Positions 26,949 through 35,500 of a DNA stretch of 64,000 nucleotides are shown here, one piece after another. Every line of letters begins with the position of its first letter. The stretch's first letter is position 1. The notes under the pieces were generated by a model. The model worked only from the letters and a program-made list of their open reading frames with translations. It ran no database searches and was not told where the DNA came from. The DNA is from Lacinutrix sp. 5H-3-7-4 (lineage in GTDB: Bacteria; Bacteroidota; Bacteroidia; Flavobacteriales; Flavobacteriaceae), in contig NC_015638.1 in NCBI RefSeq assembly GCF_000211855.2, positions 868,001 through 932,000 on the forward strand. The letters run 5' to 3'. A program made the translations under genes and the position numbers.

Positions 26949-27302
26949 ATGGCTAAAGACGCTAATACCGATTCTCAATTAACAAACGCTCAAGATCCTA
27001 CATCTAAAATTGATGCAATTAAGCAGCTAATTTTTGGTGAAAATATGGTTGAATATAACCATGAATTTGAGTCTGTTAAACAAGATATACTTAACAAGAA
27101 AAAAGAACTTGAGAATTTAGTAGATGAAGTAAAAGCAGAGTTACTTCAAAACATAGATAATTTAAGTACAGATATTAATATTAGAATTACTGAACTTGAA
27201 AATTCACTAGACGATAAAGCAAACACTTTAGACGAAAAAAAATTAGACCGCAAAGTTTTTGGCGATTTACTAATTAAACTAGGCGAGAAAATAAGTAACT
27301 AA
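26949..27302 (+). CDS. Coiled-coil protein of the GTPase operon
   Basis: An unrecognised 117-aa cytosolic protein. A flexible N-terminus (1-18) is followed by long heptad-rich helices (about 20-100, Lys/Glu/Leu rich). Residues 20-48 (KIDAIKQLIFGENMVEYNHEFE...) resemble residues 6-37 of the next protein (KLNILKDILLTDEREYAQKVEE...). The two probably share an N-terminal helical module that may oligomerise or dock a common partner. It is the first gene of the operon, 15 nt before the next. Function is unknown. Confidence 0.75.
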   Translation: MAKDANTDSQLTNAQDPTSKIDAIKQLIFGENMVEYNHEFESVKQDILNKKKELENLVDEVKAELLQNIDNLSTDINIRITELENSLDDKANTLDEKKLDRKVFGDLLIKLGEKISN

Positions 27303-27317
27303 CCTGATTCTCGCGCC

Positions 27318-28136
27318 ATGAATCAAGACGAAAAACTTAATATTTTAAAAGACATCTTACTAACAGATGAGCGAGAATATGCCCAAAAAGTAGAAGAAAA
27401 ACTTAAGGTTGTAGAAGAAATTATTAATAAACAAAACAAACTCTCTGAGCGTGTTAACCCTATTATTGACGATAAACTAAACAACTTTATTATAGAAATC
27501 CCTAAAACTCTTGGCCCAACAATTACCGAAGCTTTAAAAACCGAAATTAAAAACTCTCAAGACGCTGTAGTAGAAGCATTATTTCCCATAATAGGAAAAA
27601 TGATTAAAAAATATGTACAGCACGAAATGCAAAAACTATCAGACGAGATTAACTCTAAAATGAATAAAGCATTTTCTTTTGAAGGTTTAAAAAGAAGGTT
27701 TCGATCTAAAAAAACAGGTGTAAGCGAAGGTGATTTAATTTTACAAGAACTAGCTAAACCTATAGTAGAGCAAATTATGGTAATAGAAAAGGGTTCTGGT
27801 ATAATAATATCAGAATATTCTAAAACTAAATCAATAGATGATGATATGGTTGCAGGAATGCTAACAGCCATTAAAAGTTTTGCAGAAGATGCCTTTGAAA
27901 AAAGTGACCAAGAATTGCAATATATAGAATATAATAATTTTCATATTCACCTACAAAACTTCTCTGCTTATTACATAGCTGTTGTAATTTCTGGCGCATA
28001 TAATGTTATGTTTAAAGACAAATTAGAAGACAAACTTTTGGACTTCGCACAAAATCACATAAACAAAGAAGATTTAAAAGACAATGATTCTTTTTCTAAG
28101 AAATTAAAAGTATATTTCGGCAATGAAAATCTCTAA
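27318..28136 (+). CDS. Conserved protein with coiled coil and putative longin/roadblock-like domain
   Basis: A 272-aa protein with no signal peptide or membrane helix. The N-terminal helix (5-48) is shared with the preceding protein. A helical region follows (60-105, with TLGPTITEALKTEI and VVEALFPIIGKMI), then a basic linker (120-135, RRFRSKK). The C-terminal domain (about 148-250) starts EQIMVIEKGSGIIISEYS, then MVAGMLTAIKSFAEDAF. This strand-turn-strand then helix pattern resembles longin/roadblock domains that partner small GTPases (inference). From memory, flavobacterial relatives are often labelled as OmpA-type envelope proteins, but no OmpA domain is seen. It overlaps the GTPase gene by 14 nt. 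Confidence 0.7.
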   Translation: MNQDEKLNILKDILLTDEREYAQKVEEKLKVVEEIINKQNKLSERVNPIIDDKLNNFIIEIPKTLGPTITEALKTEIKNSQDAVVEALFPIIGKMIKKYVQHEMQKLSDEINSKMNKAFSFEGLKRRFRSKKTGVSEGDLILQELAKPIVEQIMVIEKGSGIIISEYSKTKSIDDDMVAGMLTAIKSFAEDAFEKSDQELQYIEYNNFHIHLQNFSAYYIAVVISGAYNVMFKDKLEDKLLDFAQNHINKEDLKDNDSFSKKLKVYFGNENL

Positions 28137-28614
28137 AAAAATAGTACTATTAGGCCACTTTGGAGTAGGTAAATCTTCTTTAATTAGACGTTTTGTTGAA
28201 AATACTTTTACCGAAGATTACAAAGTAACAATAGGCGTACATATATTTAAAAAAAACGTAACAGTTCCAGAAAAAAATACAGATGTATCTTTAGTAATTT
28301 GGGACTTAGAAGGAAACGACGATATTACAAATACTAGATTATCCTATTTACTAGGTACCAATGCCTTTATTTACGTTTACGATTTAACAAGACCTGCAAC
28401 ATACAAGAATATTAAATCTGAAATTGAATTCTTGCAAAAACAGCAACCAAAAACACCAGTTACAATTGTTGGAAATAAAGAAGACTTGGTTACAAAGTCA
28501 TTTATTAAGCAGAACAACGATGAATTTGGCAGTTTAACGGATTTGTATGTAAGTGCAAAAACAGGAAATAAGGTTGATATTCTTTTTTCTAAATTAGCAG
28601 AGTCGCTTATATAA
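28123..28614 (+). CDS. Ras/Rab-like small GTPase
   Basis: A 163-aa soluble GTPase of the Ras superfamily. G1 P-loop GHFGVGKS (11-18); switch I Thr36; G3 WDLEGN (Asp61-Gly64); G4 NKED (118-121); G5 SAK (144-146). The residue after DxxG is Asn65, not the catalytic Gln of Ras/Rab, so intrinsic hydrolysis may be slow or need a GAP. There is no C-terminal Cys for lipidation. It is not MglA-like in an obvious way (no adjacent mglB). It lies between the putative longin-like protein (14-nt overlap) and the kinase (23-nt gap), which suggests they form one signalling module. Confidence 0.92.
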   Translation: MKISKKIVLLGHFGVGKSSLIRRFVENTFTEDYKVTIGVHIFKKNVTVPEKNTDVSLVIWDLEGNDDITNTRLSYLLGTNAFIYVYDLTRPATYKNIKSEIEFLQKQQPKTPVTIVGNKEDLVTKSFIKQNNDEFGSLTDLYVSAKTGNKVDILFSKLAESLI

Positions 28615-28637
28615 GTAAGCAAAAACCAGCTAATTAT

Positions 28638-30161
28638 ATGTTAGAAGAGTATAAAAAAAAGTATACAAAAGTTTTAGTTCAGCACTTAGTAGTTGATCTT
28701 AATGGTGAGGTTTTAGAAACAGACAGTACGCTCTTTCCTGTATCTAACAAAGAAAATATTGTAGATATACATCCCTTTTTTGAAACCGTATTTCCTTTAT
28801 TAGAAACCAAAAACGAAACTTTTACTTTTTCGTGTATACATTTAAACATAGCAAATTTTAAAGCTACTGTAGACATTATACTTAAAACCTTTTCAAACAA
28901 TACAAAACCCCTATTAATTATTCATGATTTAACAAATCACTACAATAATTATCAAACAACAGCACAAGTAAGAAATGAGTCTGTAATAAACTCTCAAATA
29001 CTTGAACTTAAAAACACTTATTTAAAAGAAAAAGAAGCATTTAAAAATACATTTATTGCTAACTTTAGTCATGAACTTAGAGATCCATTAACAGGAATTT
29101 TAACGTTTTCAGATATTTTAAGTAAAACACAATTAGATCCTCAACAAAAAGATTATATACAAATACTAAATTCTTCTTCTAGTTTTTTAAAACAAATGAT
29201 TGATGATATTTTAGATATCTCAAAAATAGAAGCAGGCAAATTAGAACTTACAATAGACCCTTTTAATTTAAAAGAACTACTTGAAGAAATTAAATTAAAC
29301 TACATAATAAAAGCACAACAAAAAAGTATTGACTTTAACTATAAGTTTGATGAAAACCTACCAGAAATTGTAGGTGGTGATTCTAAACGTTTAAGACAGG
29401 TAATCACTAATTTATTAGACAATGCAATTAAATTTACACATACAGGTAGTGTAACACTAGCAGTATCTTTAAACCAAATTAGAGCACAAAAAGCAAGTAT
29501 TCATTTTGAAATTAAAGACACAGGAATAGGTATTAAAGAGGAACATTTTAATGACATATTTTCAAGTTTCACGCAAGTAAATGAAAATGACAATTATAAA
29601 GGTACCGGCTTAGGTCTTGCTATTGTTAAACATTTAGTAGAACTCTCTAATAGTAAAATTAATGTAGAATCTAAACTTGGAAAAGGCTCTACCTTTTCAA
29701 CCAACATTAATTTTTTATCAAACTCAAGTTTAAAACTTCCAAAAAAAGGAAAAACCACAGATATTGTTTTCGATACTAATAAAAAATACAACATTCTATT
29801 AGTTGAAGATTCAGAAATAACACAACTATCTGTGCTAAAAATATTAGCAACAAAAGGTCAGTTTTTTCTTGACATTGCTACCAAGCCTGAAGAAGTAATA
29901 TCTAGAATTTCTACATTCGAAAACGAAATAGATTTGGTATTAATGGATATTAAATTAAAAGAACATAATGGAGACGAAATTGCTAAACAAATTAGAAGTC
30001 TTCCAGAACGTCAACATAGAAAAATTCCTATAATAGCCATGACAGCTAAGGTTTTTAAAGAAGACCTTAAACGTTATAAAAAAGCAGGCATAAATGATAT
30101 TTTAAAAAAACCTTTTAACGAAAGGCAATTATTAAAAAAAATATCTCAACACTTAAATTAA
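28638..30161 (+). CDS. Cytoplasmic hybrid histidine kinase with receiver domain
   Basis: A 507-aa soluble kinase with no membrane helix. An N-terminal PAS-like sensor (about 10-105, ending IIHDLTNHY) and a linker helix come first. The HisKA box has FSHELRDP with phospho-acceptor His145 and Glu146. The HATPase_c domain has an N-box around Asn258 (and Asn262), G1 DTGIGI (294-299) and G2 GTGLGLAI. The C-terminal receiver has all key residues: acidic pair Glu390/Asp391, phospho-acceptor Asp437 (VLMDIK), Thr469 and Lys491. It should autophosphorylate and pass phosphate to its own receiver. Co-transcription with the GTPase suggests nucleotide state controls the kinase or the reverse. Confidence 0.93.
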   Translation: MLEEYKKKYTKVLVQHLVVDLNGEVLETDSTLFPVSNKENIVDIHPFFETVFPLLETKNETFTFSCIHLNIANFKATVDIILKTFSNNTKPLLIIHDLTNHYNNYQTTAQVRNESVINSQILELKNTYLKEKEAFKNTFIANFSHELRDPLTGILTFSDILSKTQLDPQQKDYIQILNSSSSFLKQMIDDILDISKIEAGKLELTIDPFNLKELLEEIKLNYIIKAQQKSIDFNYKFDENLPEIVGGDSKRLRQVITNLLDNAIKFTHTGSVTLAVSLNQIRAQKASIHFEIKDTGIGIKEEHFNDIFSSFTQVNENDNYKGTGLGLAIVKHLVELSNSKINVESKLGKGSTFSTNINFLSNSSLKLPKKGKTTDIVFDTNKKYNILLVEDSEITQLSVLKILATKGQFFLDIATKPEEVISRISTFENEIDLVLMDIKLKEHNGDEIAKQIRSLPERQHRKIPIIAMTAKVFKEDLKRYKKAGINDILKKPFNERQLLKKISQHLN

Positions 30162-30255
30162 GTATAAGTTAATAAAACAATACTTGCTATAACATCAGTC
30201 TTCTATACTTAAAAAAATTGTATCTTTAGTTTACAAAACGTTTTATCCCAAATGT

Positions 30256-31785
30256 ATGCTTAAAGATTATAACACTTCCTATAAAGAATCTACAAACCAA
30301 ATATTAATTGTAGACAAAAATGGATTAGTTATAGATTGTGATTCTCAATTATTTGAAAATTCAAAAGGAAAAAAATTAAACAACTTACATCCTTTTTTTA
30401 TAAGCATAACCAACCTATTAAATACACCTAATAAAACTTATAATTTTGAGTGCATAAATCTAAAATTAAACAATTTAAACCATTCGGTAGACCTTACTTT
30501 ACATACAAACAAAAAAAATGAAAATGCAGTAATAGTAATTCAAAACCTAACAACACAGTATATTAGATATCAAAAAGTAGCACAAAATAGAAATGAAGCT
30601 GAAATAAAATCTCAAGTATTAGATTTTAACAACAAACTTCTACTAGAAAAAGAAGCTTTTAAAGATAATTTTATAGCCAATTTTAGTCATCAAATAAAAC
30701 TACCACTAATTAGTATTGATGGTTTTGTAACCCAATTAGAAGAAAGTAATCTTGAACAAAACCAACGCTATAATTTAAAAATTATAAAAAGTACTAATGG
30801 CAGATTAAAAACAATGATTAACGATATTTTAGACATTTCTAAAATTGAAGCAAATCACTTTAAAGCCTATAAAATTAGATATAATTTAATACAAGAACTC
30901 AATATTTTAGCCGAAATTTACAGTAAAAAATGTGAAGAAAAAGGACTAAAATTTGTTATAAATATAGACAAAAACTGTCCTAAATATGTAATTGCAGATA
31001 AGTTTAGGCTAGCACAAATAGCCAGCAATTTAATAGGAAATGCTATAAAATTTACAACAAACGGCAACGTAACTATAGATGTTAAAACTATAAAACAAAA
31101 TAAAAACAAAGCCACTATACTATTTACTATAACAGACACTGGCATTGGTATAGAAAAAAACCATTTAGAAAATATATACAAAAGCTTTTACCAAATAAAT
31201 AATAACATAAACAATGATGGCTCAGGATTAGGTTTAGCAATAACCAAAAACCTAATTAAAGCCCTAAATGGAACTATAAATATAAAAAGTAAACCAGAAA
31301 TTGGAACCACAGCCAAAGTAACATTAGATTTTAAAATTGCCGATAATCAAGAAAATGAAAAATCTAAAACAAATATTAAAAACACAGCAACAAGTAATGC
31401 ACCAAAAATTCTAATTGCAGAACCCTTACAAAAAGAACAAAACCTTTTAGTAAAACACCTAACAGCAAAACAACTATTTAATGTAGATGTCGTAGAAACA
31501 GGAGATGCCGTAATAGAAGCCCTACACAGTAAAATTTACGATACAGTAATTTTAAATATCAAACTACCAACAATGGATGGTTTAGATACAGCAAGATATA
31601 TACGCCACTCAGATTTTTCACATTTTAACAACATACCAATTATAATTATTTCTAGTAAACCCTCAACACAAGAAGAGCAATACTGTAAAAACAAAAAAAT
31701 AAATAGCTATATAGGAAGACCTTATAATAAAGCCGAACTCTTAAGAAAAGTTAAATACAATGTAAAAAAAAAGCAAGCCCAATAA
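30256..31785 (+). CDS. Degenerate hybrid kinase paralogue (pseudo-receiver)
   Basis: A 509-aa paralogue of the preceding kinase, collinear to the residue up to the receiver (both have the His at 145). The PAS-like N-terminus and ATP-binding boxes (Asn258, Asp294, GSGLGLAI) are kept. The H-box is FSHQIKLP: the acidic residue after His145 is Gln. The receiver is degenerate: acidic pair changed to EP (389-390), phospho-acceptor to Asn434 (VILNIK), Thr to Ser, Lys to Arg488. It may bind ATP and pair with the first kinase but should not act as a normal phosphorelay. TATCTTTA at 30221 could be its own weak promoter. Confidence 0.9.
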   Translation: MLKDYNTSYKESTNQILIVDKNGLVIDCDSQLFENSKGKKLNNLHPFFISITNLLNTPNKTYNFECINLKLNNLNHSVDLTLHTNKKNENAVIVIQNLTTQYIRYQKVAQNRNEAEIKSQVLDFNNKLLLEKEAFKDNFIANFSHQIKLPLISIDGFVTQLEESNLEQNQRYNLKIIKSTNGRLKTMINDILDISKIEANHFKAYKIRYNLIQELNILAEIYSKKCEEKGLKFVINIDKNCPKYVIADKFRLAQIASNLIGNAIKFTTNGNVTIDVKTIKQNKNKATILFTITDTGIGIEKNHLENIYKSFYQINNNINNDGSGLGLAITKNLIKALNGTINIKSKPEIGTTAKVTLDFKIADNQENEKSKTNIKNTATSNAPKILIAEPLQKEQNLLVKHLTAKQLFNVDVVETGDAVIEALHSKIYDTVILNIKLPTMDGLDTARYIRHSDFSHFNNIPIIIISSKPSTQEEQYCKNKKINSYIGRPYNKAELLRKVKYNVKKKQAQ

Positions 31786-31794
31786 AGCCTGCTT
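31766..31794 (-). terminator. Terminator of the terB-like gene, overlapping the kinase 3' end
   Basis: On the minus strand, AAGCAGGC and GCTTGCTT (one G-T pair) form a stem followed by T8. The T run lies inside the last codons of the convergent kinase gene. Confidence 0.55.
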
Positions 31795-31817
31795 AATATT
31801 ATTATAAAAAAATTGTG

Positions 31818-32249
31818 TTACCTGTTCATTAACTTAATTTCTTCAATAAAAGTATCTAAATCAACACCATTACTTACTAAAGTTAAAGCCTTATCAACAA
31901 CATACTTAGTGTTTTCAGGGTTAAAACCTAAACCAACAGCAATCTTTCTTAATAAAATTTCTTCGTGATCACCTTTAATATGGTCAACATATACCATACG
32001 CGATAAATCATATAAACGCTCCAATCTACTATCGTAAGAATGTGGCGGATTAATTGGGTGAGACTGGTAATCTTCTAAAATCTTAGCATAATCACCTTCG
32101 CCAATATCTAAATTACGTGCCAAACGGTCTAAAAACTTTTTTTCATCCTCTGTAATAACACCATCATCCATTGCTACTCTAACTATAGAAGCAAAATGGT
32201 CCTCGTTGCGCTTTTTAAAACCGCTATCAAATAAATCTGCAAATGACAT
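31818..32249 (-). CDS. TerB-like protein
   Basis: A 143-aa, all-helical cytosolic protein. VRVAMDDGVITEDEKKFLDRLA resembles TerB/DUF533-type helices with their conserved acidic metal-site residues (DDGVITEDE). The family is linked to tellurite resistance and membrane-associated stress complexes, though isolated members like this have no proven role. It has its own -7 element and converges on the kinase operon. Membership of that system is possible but not shown. Confidence 0.78.
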   Translation of the reverse strand: MSFADLFDSGFKKRNEDHFASIVRVAMDDGVITEDEKKFLDRLARNLDIGEGDYAKILEDYQSHPINPPHSYDSRLERLYDLSRMVYVDHIKGDHEEILLRKIAVGLGFNPENTKYVVDKALTLVSNGVDLDTFIEEIKLMNR

Positions 32250-32276
32250 ATATTTCTTTTAATATTTTAAGTGCCT

Positions 32277-32284
32277 CAAAGATA
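32277..32284 (-). promoter_or_regulatory. -7 promoter element (TATCTTTG) of the terB-like gene
   Basis: It matches TAnnTTTG, 27 nt before the ATG at 32249. Confidence 0.6.
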
Positions 32285-32325
32285 GACAAACTTAAAATGT
32301 TTTAAAATTAAAATTTTCTTTTTTT

Positions 32326-32431
32326 GGGCATTCATTTTACTTCCTTTAAAGAGAAGCAAAATACCGCGCTTTCACTCCTCGCTTCTGCCTAAAGGCAAGA
32401 GAGCTCAAACAAACCGTTCAATCACTAATGC
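32326..32431 (+). repeat. Dispersed intergenic element, copy C (divergent)
   Basis: It starts GGGCATTC and ends CACTAATGC. The terminal inverted repeat GCATT / AATGC differs from that of copies A and B (GCGTT / AACGC) by a paired change. GCGCTTTC, GAGAGCTCAAACAAACC and TTCAATC blocks are shared with copy A. Internal hairpins are different (TGCCTAAAGGCA; CTTCCTTTAAAGAGAAG). It lies between the divergent terB-like and mfd promoters; the rest of that 294-bp gap holds only the two -7 elements. Confidence 0.75.
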
Positions 32432-32517
32432 AGTAACCAAATGCACTCTATATTTATAAATTTAAGTTAAAACCAGCAATTAAAAAGCCTCAATTACCAA
32501 ATAATAATTCTAACACT

Positions 32518-32525
32518 TATATTTG
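32518..32525 (+). promoter_or_regulatory. -7 promoter element (TATATTTG) of mfd
   Basis: It matches TAnnTTTG, 18 nt before the GTG start of mfd, leaving a leader of about 12 nt. Confidence 0.6.
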
Positions 32526-32543
32526 TAGTATAACACAAAATAA

Positions 32544-35500
32544 GTGAGCAAAACATTAATCTCGCAAACCTATTTAAAGTCTTTGCAACTGCAAAAACTA
32601 CAGGATTCTATTACCCAAAACGAAAATTTCGATAAAAACCAAGACAATACAAAATCTCATTTAAAAGGTTTAGTAGGTTCATCGCTATCGTTTGTAGTAA
32701 GCGAAAGTTTTAAAAACGCACAAAAACCTTTTTTATTAATATTTAACGATAAAGAAGAAGCCGCTTTTTATCTTAACGACTTCGAACAACTACTAAACTC
32801 TAAAGACGTTTTATTTTATCCTGGAAGCTACCGCAGGCCATACCAAATTGAAGAAACAGATAATGCAAACGTATTACTTCGGGCAGAAGTTTTAAATCGC
32901 ATAAACTCGCAAAAAAAGCCCGCGATAATAGTAACATATCCAGATGCTTTATTCGAAAAAGTAGTAACACGTAAAGAACTAGAACGCAACACACTAAAAA
33001 TAAATGTTGGAGACGATTTAAACATAGACTTTGTAAACGAAGTATTATTTGAGTATAAATTTAAACGTGTAGATTTTGTTACAGAACCAGGCGAATTTTC
33101 TGTACGTGGTGGTATTGTAGATGTATTCTCATTCTCTCATGATGAGCCATACCGTATAGAATTTTTTGGAGACGAAGTAGACAGTATTAGAACCTTCGAT
33201 GTAGAAACACAACTCTCTAACGAGCAAATAAAAAAAATAGGAATAATCCCTAATGTAGAAAACAAGTTTTTAGAAGAGTCACGCGCAAGTTTCTTTAAAT
33301 ACATTGCTCAAAAAACAGTGGTGTACACTAAAAATGTAGACTTATTATTTTCAAGAATAGACAGCTTATTTAATAAAGCCGAAGAAGCCTTTAAAAACTT
33401 ATCTTCAGATTTAAAACATGCAGAACCGCAAGAACTATTTTGCAACTCTACCCTATTAAAAAAACAACTATTAGAGTTTAATGTTGTAGAATTTGGTAAC
33501 GATGCTTGGTTAAACCCATCGCAAAACATAAGCTTTAATACCACACCACAACCTGCATTTAACAAACAGTTTAACTTATTAATAGAAAACCTAAATAGTA
33601 ACCACAATAACGGTTACAAAAACTATATAGCTTGTATTAGCGAACAACAAGCCAAACGCTTCCATGATATTTTTGATGATGTTGAAGGCCAAGTACATTA
33701 CGAGACTATAATAATTTCCTTATACCAAGGTTTTATAGATCATGAAAATAAAATAGTTTGCTATACAGACCATCAAATTTTCGAACGCTACCATAAGTTT
33801 CATCTTAAAAATGGCTACGCAAAAAAACAAGCCATTACCTTAAAAGAACTTACAAACCTAGATATTGGCGATTATGTTACACATATAGATCATGGTATAG
33901 GAAAATTTGGCGGACTTAAAAAAATAGATGTAGAAGGTAAAAAACAAGAAGCCATAAAGCTTGTATATGGAGAGCGAGATATTTTATATTTAAGCATTCA
34001 CTCTCTACATAAAATCACCAAATTTAACGGTAAAGATGGCAAACCACCTAAAGTTTATAAACTAGGAAGCAAAGCCTGGAAAACTTTAAAACAAAAAACC
34101 AAAGCCCGTGTAAAGCATATAGCTTTCAACTTAATAAAACTTTATGCAAAACGCAAGTTAGAAAAAGGCTATCAATACAATACAGATAGCTATTTGCAAC
34201 ATGAGCTAGAAGCCTCTTTTATATACGAAGATACGCCAGACCAAATAAAAGCCACGGCAGATATTAAAGCCGATATGGAGAGCGAACGCCCAATGGATCG
34301 TTTAATTTGTGGCGATGTAGGTTTTGGTAAAACCGAAGTTGCCATTCGTGCCGCCTTTAAAGCTGTAGATAATGGTAAACAGGTTGCCGTTTTAGTACCA
34401 ACTACAATACTTGCGTTTCAACACCATAAAACCTTTAGCGAACGTTTAAAAGAATTTCCTGTAACTGTAGATTATCTTAACCGTTTTCGTACAGCAAAAG
34501 AGAAAAGAGAAACAATAGAAAAGCTTGAAAAAGGACATGTAGATATTATTATTGGTACACACCAATTAGTAAATAAAAAAGTAAAATTTAAAGACTTAGG
34601 CTTATTAATAGTAGACGAAGAACAAAAGTTTGGAGTTGCCGTAAAAGAAAAACTAAAAACACTAAAAGATAATGTTGATGTTTTAACTCTAACTGCTACA
34701 CCTATACCAAGAACGCTTCAGTTTAGCTTAATGGCAGCAAGAGATTTATCGGTTATAACAACACCACCACCAAACCGTTTTCCTATAGAGAGTAATGTTA
34801 TTCGTTTTAACGAAGAAACCATTCGCGATGCTGTAAGTTATGAGATACAACGTGGCGGACAAATATTTTTTATTCATAATCGTATAGAAAACATTAAAGA
34901 AGTTGCTGGAATGTTACAGCGTTTAGTACCAGATGCTAAAATTGGAATTGGTCATGGCCAACTAGATGGCAAAAAACTAGAAGAGCTTATGCTTGCTTTT
35001 ATTAATGGTGATTTTGATGTTTTAGTAAGTACTACAATAATAGAAAGTGGTTTAGATGTACCTAATGCAAACACCATATTTATAAATAATGCCAATAATT
35101 TTGGGTTAAGTGATTTGCACCAAATGCGTGGTCGCGTTGGTAGGAGTAATAAAAAAGCCTTTTGTTACTTTATAACGCCAGGCTATGATGCTATGACTCC
35201 AGATGCCAGAAAACGTATTCAAGCATTAGAGCAATTTACAGCCTTAGGTAGCGGCTTTAATATAGCAATGAAAGATCTAGAAATTCGTGGTGCTGGAGAT
35301 TTATTAGGCGGCGAACAAAGTGGTTTTATTAACGAAATTGGTTTTGATACTTACCAAAAAATATTAAACGAAGCTATAGAAGAACTTAAAGAAACAGAAT
35401 TTAAAGACCTTTATAGCGAAGATATAAACGATAAAGAATACGTAAAAGATATTACCATAGATACAGATTTCGAACTACTGTTTCCAGACGATTATATTAA

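Noticed and set aside
28123-28614. MglA-type polarity GTPase
   Set aside because: No mglB neighbour and standard small Rab-like length; kept as generic Ras-like GTPase.
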